Below are positions 54,385 through 60,742 of a stretch of DNA of 60,742 nucleotides, piece by piece. This DNA comes from UBA7236 sp044227505. GTDB taxonomy: Bacteria > Bacteroidota > Bacteroidia > Chitinophagales > BACL12. The notes beneath the pieces were generated by a model, which was given only the letters and a program-made list of their open reading frames with translations, ran no database searches and had not been told where the DNA came from. The position numbers and the translations under genes are program-made. Within the stretch, counting starts at the first letter, position 1, and each line of letters opens with the position of its first letter. Location of the stretch: positions 1-60,742 of the forward strand of contig JBGAWP010000017.1 of assembly GCA_044227505.1 (NCBI GenBank), written 5' to 3'.

Positions 54385-55932
54385 TTAATTGTCCTTCATT
54401 TGTGTAATATTTTCCGAATCCGGTGTTGGAGTATTTTCATTATTTCCTAATAGAGGCTGCAATTCAACCGGTAAAATACCATTGCTGGATCTAAAACTAC
54501 CAAGATTATTAACAACCTTATCCAGAAAACCTTCCTTAGAAATTCTGATAGACATATTTGAATTTGCCAAAGCAGATATATCACAAATACCATTTACATC
54601 AGTTTCACAAATGGGTTGTGTTTTCGGGCTTTCCACAAGAGTAATTCTTGCTTTGGTAATAGGTTTCAGATTGGTATCATACACATATATTTCTGTAAGA
54701 GCCAATGCTTCGGTTACTCCATAAATATCATCACTTCCCTGACCTCCGGGTCGGTTTGAAGTAACATACCCTCTCCCATTTCTAACAATAAATCCAAAAT
54801 CATCGTAAGATGTATTTAATGGTTGTCCCGCATTTAAAGGAACTGACCAATGATCACCTTCCCTATATGATTTAAAAACATCCATACCACCAAAACCTGG
54901 TAACCAGTTGCTTGAAAAATATAAATTACCCTCGGGATCCATATATGGAAATAATTCATCACCACTTGTATTAATAACTGGTCCCATATTTTTAACAGCG
55001 CTCCACCCATCCCCCTTTTTGGTAACAAAATAAAGGTCAGTTCCACCATATCCACCGGGTTTATCTGAAGAAAAAATCAAAATACTTCCGTCCGGTGCTA
55101 AGGCAGGATGTCCTACTGAATAAGATTTTGAATTAAAAGGCATAGACCTTGGTGCCAAAAATTTATTATCGATATAATTTGAATAAAACATTTGAAGTTT
55201 TACCTCATCATCTTTGGAGGTAATTGTTCTGTTTTTATTGTGATTATTTCTTGTAAAGTAGAGTGTTTCATCTAATTGGTCGTAATAAGGTGCAGCTTCA
55301 TGTAAATCGCTGTTTACCGCATTATTTAATTTGATCACCGACCAGATCGAATCGTTTTTCATTTCGCTGAAATACAGGTCATAATAAGGTAATCCTGTGC
55401 TAACATTCATTTTCTGTCCTCCGCTTCCGGCGTAAATAATACCCTTTTTAAAAAATGTTGGCGTTATTTCAGAGCCCGGTGAATTTATTCCAATGCTATC
55501 GAGTATGTATAACGGCGGTTTACTTTCATTAGCCAGAGCCCAATCGCAGGTTGAAGCCAGATAAAACCCATCATCATCGTAAGCGCCATATTTTAAAAAC
55601 CAGGATTTTGCAGATCTGTATTTTCCATTTGTTTTTAAAAGGTTTGCATAATTGTAAATAATATCAACATCGGCAGTGCTTTGATTAACAATTACTTCAT
55701 ACCAGAATTCAGCTTCCCTGGGCAGGTTCATATTTCTATAACACTCTGCCAATTTATAATTTACATCAAAGTTGTAATTCTGTTGCAAGTAAGTAAGATA
55801 AATTTTTGCCGCTTCACTATACACCTTATTATCGTACAATTTATTTGCACGATCAATATAATCGTCTTGTGCAACAGCTATTTGAGTTGTTACTAAACCA
55901 AAAAACACAAAAACCATTTTTAATTTATGCAT
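54385..55932 (-). CDS. TPR-PD40 propeller protein without OmpA domain
   Basis: The 515-residue protein has a signal peptide (to residue 21, IAVAQ), TPR-like helices (about 25-110; YSEAAKIYLTYL, NYKLAECYRNM), PD40-type WD-like blades (LYFSEMKNDSIWSVIKLNN, VGHPALAPDGSILIFSSDKPGGYGGTDLYFV, LFPYMDPEGNLYFSSNWLPGFGGMDVFKS, FGFIVRNGRGYVTSNRPGG), and a carboxypeptidase-regulatory-like Ig domain near 415-490. Bacteroidota homologs such as PorE usually end in an OmpA peptidoglycan-binding domain, absent here; only a short Asn/Thr-rich tail remains. It is the distal gene of the CHU_C-PorP operon. Confidence 0.85.
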   Translation of the reverse strand: MHKLKMVFVFFGLVTTQIAVAQDDYIDRANKLYDNKVYSEAAKIYLTYLQQNYNFDVNYKLAECYRNMNLPREAEFWYEVIVNQSTADVDIIYNYANLLKTNGKYRSAKSWFLKYGAYDDDGFYLASTCDWALANESKPPLYILDSIGINSPGSEITPTFFKKGIIYAGSGGQKMNVSTGLPYYDLYFSEMKNDSIWSVIKLNNAVNSDLHEAAPYYDQLDETLYFTRNNHNKNRTITSKDDEVKLQMFYSNYIDNKFLAPRSMPFNSKSYSVGHPALAPDGSILIFSSDKPGGYGGTDLYFVTKKGDGWSAVKNMGPVINTSGDELFPYMDPEGNLYFSSNWLPGFGGMDVFKSYREGDHWSVPLNAGQPLNTSYDDFGFIVRNGRGYVTSNRPGGQGSDDIYGVTEALALTEIYVYDTNLKPITKARITLVESPKTQPICETDVNGICDISALANSNMSIRISKEGFLDKVVNNLGSFRSSNGILPVELQPLLGNNENTPTPDSENITQMKDN

Positions 55933-55943
55933 AAGTTATTGTT

Positions 55944-56900
55944 TCAGAAAAACCTTGGGTTTTTAATGTTTGTATTATTTTTATGAAAACGATATATAAA
56001 AAACACCTCATGTGTAGGGCTTAAAAAAGCAACATCTTCCGTTGATAATGTATTATAGGAATATCCTAACCCCGCATCGTGTTTCTGTAAAATATTATCG
56101 GCAGAAAACATATATTGGGCGATAAAATTGAAACTATTATTGGTTCTATATCCACCTCCTACCAAAAACGTATTATAGAAAATAAAGTTGAGGTTAATAT
56201 CTATTTGGGAAGGTATATTCTCTCCTTTTTTAAAAAGTGCATCAGGTTTGACAGAAAAATTATCTGTTAATTTGATCAAAGTTCCAATTGTTGCGAACAA
56301 ATTTGAAGTTTGATCAAATGCATCGTCGTAAGTAGAATCGCTTGCAGTTGCCGATTCGTCATTACTTGTTAAAAGCGTTGGAGAGGAAAATCCAACGTAA
56401 AATTTATCGTTGTGAAGATAAACCCCGGCTCCGAAATTTGGTTTTATATAATTGTCAACTTTTCCATCGAATGCAGGATCACCATCATTAAATGCATCCA
56501 GTTCCTGATAGTTGATTGAATGGTTGGTTAAGGATGCTTCCAATCCAACCGCAAGTGTAAGTTTTGAATTTAAATGTGCACGATAAGCATAATCCAATCC
56601 TATGGAACTTGAGTTTGTTACACCAATTCTATCATGATAAAATTTAACCCCTAATCCAACCTTATCGTTTGCTAATGGAAGATGAGCTGTAAAAGATTCT
56701 GTTGATGGTGCACCTGAAATATTAACGGAATGCCTATGAACAAAAAAGTTAGTTTCAAATGCACCCTTGCTTCCTGCATAAGCTGGGTTAAATACTAACT
56801 GATTAAAATGATATTGTTCATATAACGGTAAGTTTTGTCCAAATATATAACCGGGCAAACCGACAAACAATAAAAAATACAATAAGGTTGTTTTTTTCAT
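55944..56900 (-). CDS. PorP/SprF-family T9SS outer-membrane protein
   Basis: The 318-residue protein has a signal peptide and the family hallmark at its N terminus: QNLPLYEQYHFNQLVFNPAYAGSKGAFETN. The rest is beta-strand pairs consistent with a 14-stranded outer-membrane barrel. PorP/SprF-like proteins are adaptors that bind type B (CHU_C) substrates at the cell surface. The gene overlaps the CHU_C gene by 4 nt and precedes the PD40 protein by 11 nt, a recurring trio. Confidence 0.93.
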   Translation of the reverse strand: MKKTTLLYFLLFVGLPGYIFGQNLPLYEQYHFNQLVFNPAYAGSKGAFETNFFVHRHSVNISGAPSTESFTAHLPLANDKVGLGVKFYHDRIGVTNSSSIGLDYAYRAHLNSKLTLAVGLEASLTNHSINYQELDAFNDGDPAFDGKVDNYIKPNFGAGVYLHNDKFYVGFSSPTLLTSNDESATASDSTYDDAFDQTSNLFATIGTLIKLTDNFSVKPDALFKKGENIPSQIDINLNFIFYNTFLVGGGYRTNNSFNFIAQYMFSADNILQKHDAGLGYSYNTLSTEDVAFLSPTHEVFFIYRFHKNNTNIKNPRFF

Positions 56901-58147
56901 CTCTTTATAACTATAAAACCGGTTAATGGATCTGGTGCTTCTTCAAGACGTAAAATATAAAAATAGGTGCCTTCCGGTACATCGCCTGAGACAGAAACAA
57001 ATTCTACATTGGATCTGCCATTCCACATTTTTACATCATTATTTGCTTCAAATACTAAACTGCTCCACCTGTCATATATTTTTAGATTGTATTTGGGATA
57101 ATTTTCAATGCCGACAATATCGAGAAGATCATTTATACCATCACCATTAGGTGAAAAAGAGTTAGGAACAAATACCAGATCATCAATAACAACTGTTTCG
57201 GTAACCACTACATGCACAAAAGCTGTATCACACAATGATGGAATATTATCATCACAAACAATATAAGCGAAATCATCAACTGTTTCCACCGACGAACTAT
57301 AATTTAAAGTATTAGAGGCCGATATTTCAACAGAACCTGTTATACCCGGAGCAATTAATTCTGTTATGGTCAATCCATCGCCATCTCCGTCAAAATCATT
57401 CGCCAGAACATTAAAGTCGGATGCCACATCCACTAAAATATTAAAAGTATCATTTACTGCAACGGGTTTATTAAAATTAGTTGTAAGTACATTAATATAA
57501 ACTGTTGCGGTATCGCAATAAATATCGGAACCTAATTTACATACCCGGTAGATTATAGAATCTTGTCCAACAAAATTAAATGCAGGTTCGTAATAAATAT
57601 ATTCTCCAATTTCAGGAAAGAAAGGCAAAATAGTGGTGGTGCCGGGAAAGGCATCAACAAGAATTTCAAATTCCATACCCTGCTCATCCACATCAATATC
57701 ATTTAACAATAATTCGATATTGAAAGGTGTATTAATATATGTATTTACAAAGTCATCAATTGCAATAGGCGCATCGTCAACTGAATCAATTTCAATATCA
57801 ACAAATGCCGAACCGCATTCCACGGGTTCTGTATTTGCACAAATGGTATATTCGAAAATGTCGTCACCTGCATAATTTGCATTTGGGGTATAAATGATCA
57901 GATCATTTACATCATCAACAGTCGCAAATCCGTGTACCGGTGAAATAGAAATTTCTATATAAATATCTGTTTCAAGGGTGAGATTAATGTCATTTGATTT
58001 TACATCAAACACAGCTCCGGGATAATCCTCAATAATATTATAGGAATCATCGCCCATAATCCAAAGCTGGGCTTTCGATACGTATGCAAAAGACATAAAC
58101 ATTATCAGCAAAAGTGCAGATCTCAACTCACATCGTAAAATCATCAT
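56897..58147 (-). CDS. T9SS type B secreted protein with Big_9-like tandem domains
   Basis: The 416-residue protein has a signal peptide, three cadherin-like Ig repeats (each with a ...VDVxSND.. or ..DDxFxxxxNTPFNIELLLNDIDVDEQG pattern and the recurrent YTPNANYAGDDIFEYTICA/ YEPAFNFVGQDSIIYRVC), and a CHU_C sorting domain (FVPNSFSPNGDGINDLLDI, YNLKIYDRWSSLVFEANND, GTYFYILRLEE). It is first in the operon and probably the cargo handled by the PorP/SprF-like protein encoded next. Length of the repeats suggests a surface adhesin. Confidence 0.9.
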   Translation of the reverse strand: MMILRCELRSALLLIMFMSFAYVSKAQLWIMGDDSYNIIEDYPGAVFDVKSNDINLTLETDIYIEISISPVHGFATVDDVNDLIIYTPNANYAGDDIFEYTICANTEPVECGSAFVDIEIDSVDDAPIAIDDFVNTYINTPFNIELLLNDIDVDEQGMEFEILVDAFPGTTTILPFFPEIGEYIYYEPAFNFVGQDSIIYRVCKLGSDIYCDTATVYINVLTTNFNKPVAVNDTFNILVDVASDFNVLANDFDGDGDGLTITELIAPGITGSVEISASNTLNYSSSVETVDDFAYIVCDDNIPSLCDTAFVHVVVTETVVIDDLVFVPNSFSPNGDGINDLLDIVGIENYPKYNLKIYDRWSSLVFEANNDVKMWNGRSNVEFVSVSGDVPEGTYFYILRLEEAPDPLTGFIVIKR

Positions 58148-58161
58148 CCAAAAATAGAAAT

Positions 58162-59790
58162 TTATTCTTCATTTAAAAACGGGTATCGATAATCAGTTGG
58201 TGGATTAAAGGTTTCTTTGATGGATCTTGGTGACACCCATCGCAATAGGTTAAGGATAGAACCTGCTTTATCATTGGTTCCTGAGGCACGAGCACCGCCA
58301 AAAGGCTGTTGACCTACAACAGCTCCGGTAGGTTTATCATTTATATAAAAATTACCGGCAGCATGTCGCAATTTGTTAGTTGCGGTAATAATTTCATATC
58401 TATCCTGTGAAAATATTGCTCCTGTTAAGGCATATGGAGAGGTTGAATTCACAATATCGAGGGTTTCTTCCCATTTATTTTCATCATACACATAAACAGT
58501 AAGCACCGGACCAAAAATTTCTTCACACATACTTCTATATTTTGCGTCCTTTGCCAGCATTATGGTAGGCTCAATAAAATATCCTTTAGATTTATCAAAA
58601 TTCCCACCGGCAACTATCTCCAGACCATCCTCCTTTGCTTTTGATATATAAGCGGAGATAGTATCAAATGCCTTTTCATCAATAACGGCATTAATAAAAT
58701 TGGAGAAATCATCTACAACTCCCATTTTCATAGATGCGAGGTCCTCCTGAACATATTTTTTCACCTCAGGCCAAAGATTTGAGGGAATATAGGCCCTGCT
58801 GGCAGCCGAACATTTTTGCCCCTGAAACTCAAATGCTCCGCGGCTCATAGCTGTTGCCAGTGCTTTTGCATTTGCACTTTTATGGGCGATTATAAAATCT
58901 TTGCCACCCGTTTCTCCAACTATGCGTGGATAGGTTCTATAATTCGCGATATTTTCGCCTATTGTGGTCCAAATAGTTCTAAAAACAGAAGTTGAGCCTG
59001 TAAAATGAATACCGGCAAAATCGGGATGTGAAAAAATTACTTTTCCTGCCTCTGTGCCGCTAACATGTACCAGATTTATTACACCGTCAGGCAATCCGGC
59101 CTCACGTAATATTTCCATGATCACCCAGGCGGAGTAAATCTGTGTATTAGAAGTTTTCCAGACAACGGTATTACCCATCATGGCCGGAGCCGTTGGTAAA
59201 TTGCCACCGATACTGGTGAAATTAAAGGGTGTCAATGCAAATACAAATCCCTCCAAAGCCCTGTGTTCCATGCGATTCCACATTCCTGCCCCACTTTCGG
59301 GCTGGTCGGTATACACCTTGGTCATAAACTCCACATTAAATCTCCAGAAGTCTATTAATTCGCAAGCTGCGTCAATTTCGGCTTGAAAACAATTTTTACT
59401 CTGGGCAAGCATAGTAGCGGCATTCATTTTATATCGATAGGGACCTGTTAGAAGGTCAGCCGCCTTTAAAAAAATAGCAGCTCTTTGCTCCCAAGGCGTA
59501 TTTTCCCACTGAAGTTTTGCCTTCAAAGCTGCGTCAATAGCCATTTTCACATGACTTTCATCCCCTTTATGATATACACCCAGCGTATGCGATAATTCAT
59601 GGGGCGGGTGAATGGATATTGTTTTTCCGGTTCTCACTTCTCTCCCATCAATAAACATAGGGATATCAACAGTTGTAGCCTTAAGTTCGGCAATTGCTTG
59701 TTTTAATAATTTGCGTTCGGAAGTGCCCGGAGCATAACTTTTAACAGGTTCATTCAGCGCCTTCGGGACTTGAAAAAATGCGTTCGACAT
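58162..59790 (-). CDS. pruA: L-glutamate gamma-semialdehyde (P5C) dehydrogenase
   Basis: The 542-residue NAD-dependent aldehyde dehydrogenase oxidises glutamate semialdehyde, formed from pyrroline-5-carboxylate, to glutamate. Catalytic Cys327 (FQGQKCSAASRAY) and Glu293 (VGETGGKDF) are intact, and FALTPFNFTSIGGNLP and GQQPFGGARASGTNDKAG are conserved. Length and N-terminal part match the PruA/ALDH4 class. It completes proline breakdown with the dehydrogenase at 18255. A perfect -7 box is 21 nt before the start. Confidence 0.95.
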   Translation of the reverse strand: MSNAFFQVPKALNEPVKSYAPGTSERKLLKQAIAELKATTVDIPMFIDGREVRTGKTISIHPPHELSHTLGVYHKGDESHVKMAIDAALKAKLQWENTPWEQRAAIFLKAADLLTGPYRYKMNAATMLAQSKNCFQAEIDAACELIDFWRFNVEFMTKVYTDQPESGAGMWNRMEHRALEGFVFALTPFNFTSIGGNLPTAPAMMGNTVVWKTSNTQIYSAWVIMEILREAGLPDGVINLVHVSGTEAGKVIFSHPDFAGIHFTGSTSVFRTIWTTIGENIANYRTYPRIVGETGGKDFIIAHKSANAKALATAMSRGAFEFQGQKCSAASRAYIPSNLWPEVKKYVQEDLASMKMGVVDDFSNFINAVIDEKAFDTISAYISKAKEDGLEIVAGGNFDKSKGYFIEPTIMLAKDAKYRSMCEEIFGPVLTVYVYDENKWEETLDIVNSTSPYALTGAIFSQDRYEIITATNKLRHAAGNFYINDKPTGAVVGQQPFGGARASGTNDKAGSILNLLRWVSPRSIKETFNPPTDYRYPFLNEE

Positions 59791-59810
59791 GATTTATTTA
59801 ATTGTAGGTG

Positions 59811-59818
59811 CAAAGATA
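59811..59818 (-). promoter_or_regulatory. -7 box of pruA
   Basis: The minus strand reads TATCTTTG, a perfect TAnnTTTG, about 20 nt before the pruA ATG. The upstream AATTGTC words could provide a TTG -33 element. Confidence 0.6.
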
Positions 59819-59831
59819 GGGAAGGGGGAAT

Positions 59832-59860
59832 TGAAATTGTCAATTGACAATGACAATTTC
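59832..59860. repeat. AATTGTC palindrome
   Basis: GAAATTGTC and GACAATTTC are exact inverted arms around ATTGACAAT. The same word builds the (AATTGTC)x4 array at 19691-19718. Confidence 0.65.
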
Positions 59861-59867
59861 AACGGTC

Positions 59868-60046
59868 GGTTCTGGGTTCTGACATGTAGTAGATCTCCTG
59901 CGTCGATCACTACATGTTAAAGTTCTGAGTTCAGTATGGAGGTAAATCCGATTATCATTTATCGCGTCCAACTGTTTACTGTGACTGAGACTGCGACTGG
60001 TTCTGGGTTCTGACATGTAGTAGATCTCCTGCGTTGATCACTACAT
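59868..60046. repeat. Two 48-bp direct repeats with REP-like hairpin
   Basis: Copies at 59868-59915 and 59999-60046 differ at one base and are 131 bases apart. Each begins with two GGTTCTG heptamers and contains ACATGTAGT ... ACTACAT. In copy 1 the arms ACATGTAGT (59882-59890) and ACTACATGT (59909-59917) are perfectly complementary and close around AGATCTCCTGCGTCGATC. Confidence 0.85.
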
Positions 60047-60051
60047 TTTGC

Positions 60052-60091
60052 GGTTCTGAGTTCTGAGTTCTGGGTTCTGGGTTCTGGGTTC
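60052..60091. repeat. Heptanucleotide array (RGTTCTG)x5
   Basis: GGTTCTG, AGTTCTG, AGTTCTG, GGTTCTG, GGTTCTG and a partial copy are exactly seven bases apart. Single pairs of the same heptamer begin the 48-bp repeats upstream. Confidence 0.8.
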
Positions 60092-60166
60092 AATGCGGAG
60101 GAAAATTTACCGGGTGTCGATTGTTTAATGTTCTTTATTCCTTGTTCTTTACCTGCCTACCGGCAG

Positions 60167-60742
60167 CTACTGTGTACCCACATCTTTTATAATTCTTACC
60201 GCAATTAGTAATTTATTAAATTGTTCAAGTCCAATTTTAAGTGTGATAACACCCGGTATGCCCTGTGATACATATCCTTTCCATCCGCCCATTCTGCCTA
60301 TAATCCAGGCAGCCCATTTGATGCTGGTCTTGTTGTAGGGATTTTTTTGTTTTTCTGTGGAGCCTTCCAGATCTGCATTCATTATTTCTAATAGCTTAAT
60401 TTGTTCATCATCAAAAGCCACCTTTATTGGCTGACCAGTGGTTGGATCTCCAAAACTTAAATTCATTTGTAAAATTTTAAGGATTACCGTTAATTGCATG
60501 ATTACCAATTTACGAATTGACCAGCCACTTTCTAATTCTGATTCCTCAATACCAAATCCATCTTTTTTTAATAATCTGAATACTTGCTCGATATTCCATC
60601 TGGAGGAATACCATTTAATGATCTGTAATGCCTGATCAAATGTTTCTATTTTATGCGTGGTTAATAATTTCCAATTGATTTTAGTAGAACTTTTACCTTC
60701 CTCCACTGCTGATATACAATACAGAGGAATGGACGCCGGATA
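60167..60742 (-). CDS. IS4-family transposase, C-terminal part (runs off window)
   Basis: The frame is open to the window edge, so at least 191 residues are present and the N terminus is missing. The YREK signature (YSSRWNIEQVFRLLK near the start of the fragment) and the glutamate in it are those of IS4 DDE transposases. The IMQLTVILKILQMNLSFG region and the tail IIGRMGGWKGYVSQGIPGVITLKIGLEQFN, including G-M-GGW-G and P-G, are typical of IS4 tnp C termini. The frame ends at TAG 60167. Whether the element is intact is undeterminable here. Confidence 0.88.
   Translation of the reverse strand, partial: YPASIPLYCISAVEEGKSSTKINWKLLTTHKIETFDQALQIIKWYSSRWNIEQVFRLLKKDGFGIEESELESGWSIRKLVIMQLTVILKILQMNLSFGDPTTGQPIKVAFDDEQIKLLEIMNADLEGSTEKQKNPYNKTSIKWAAWIIGRMGGWKGYVSQGIPGVITLKIGLEQFNKLLIAVRIIKDVGTQ
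60167..60742 (-). mobile_element. Partial IS4-family insertion sequence
   Basis: Only the 3' end of the transposase is visible, and a terminal inverted repeat was not identified with certainty between 60091 and 60166. The spacer on this side is full of repeats, which are common insertion targets. Confidence 0.6.

Larger units (their letters stand above)
59791..60166. other. Spacer with REP-like elements and heptamers
   Basis: No gene in about 375 bases. The first part has the pruA promoter and an AATTGTC palindrome, then two copies of a 48-bp repeat, a heptamer array, and a stretch near 60150-60165 containing CTGCCTACCGGCAG, a short palindrome next to the transposase stop. Confidence 0.7.

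Overview
The window comes from an AT-rich (roughly one-third G+C) genome of the phylum Bacteroidota, probably an uncultured, aerobic, gliding or surface-living lineage near Chitinophagales/Saprospirales. The phylum call rests on nine secreted proteins with type IX secretion (T9SS) C-terminal sorting domains (seven type A, two type B/CHU_C), a PorP/SprF-type outer-membrane protein, Bacteroidota -7 promoter boxes (TAnnTTTG), sparse Shine-Dalgarno sites and an LpxB for lipid A. The genus cannot be read from the sequence.

Layout. 1-2.7 kb: the 3' end of an unknown gene, a secreted MORN-like protein, and two gene-free stretches (237-881 and 2001-2675) full of imperfect palindromes and a dispersed repeat. 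2.7-9.4 kb: TMEM175-type channel, small HMA metal-binding protein, YcxB-like membrane protein, delta-60 repeat T9SS protein, PlsC-like acyltransferase, small envelope protein and a bile-acid:sodium symporter-family transporter. 9.5-18.2 kb: ice-binding (DUF3494) lipoprotein, M16 peptidase, dnaX, a CHU_C protein and a secreted cyanophycinase-like S51 peptidase. 18.2-22.9 kb: amino-acid catabolism (proline dehydrogenase; homogentisate dioxygenase and 4-hydroxyphenylpyruvate dioxygenase, with a four-helix-bundle 'intervening sequence' protein between the last two, bracketed by inverted repeats). 22.9-25.2 kb: a cytosolic PAS histidine kinase and a response regulator fused to a Crp-type DNA-binding module. 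25.2-32.7 kb: minus-strand housekeeping block (hypothetical, T9SS protein, alpha/beta hydrolase, DUF58, thioredoxin, dnaE). 32.9-39.8 kb: four T9SS type A proteins, two of them tandem paralogs sharing a strongly conserved Fn3 module, plus a CsaA-like tRNA-binding protein. 39.9-44.4 kb: SUI1/YciH, lipid kinase, LtaS-like sulfatase-fold enzyme, nadC and DUF4783. 44.4-51.6 kb: gpmI, Kbp-like LysM protein, M20 dipeptidase, ACC-deaminase-family PLP enzyme, GT39-like glycosyltransferase, separated by heptanucleotide and other tandem repeats. 51.7-60.7 kb: tRNA-Ala(GGC) beside a large palindrome, lpxB/small membrane protein/surE, a CHU_C-PorP-PD40 operon, the P5C dehydrogenase pruA, a REP-like repeat region, and an IS4-family transposase running off the window end.

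Functional links. Proline dehydrogenase (18 kb) and P5C dehydrogenase (58 kb) together convert proline to glutamate. HppD and HmgA catalyse successive steps of tyrosine breakdown. The 58147-54385 operon looks like a T9SS type B substrate with its own PorP/SprF-type partner. The LtaS-like enzyme and the DagK-like kinase overlap and probably act in one lipid pathway.

No CRISPR array, prophage or recognised defence system was seen. The most novel signals are non-coding: the inverted-repeat bracket around the intervening-sequence-protein gene, families of exact heptanucleotide repeats at several intergenic loci, and a palindrome lying between tRNA-Ala and a second copy of the tRNA 3' end.
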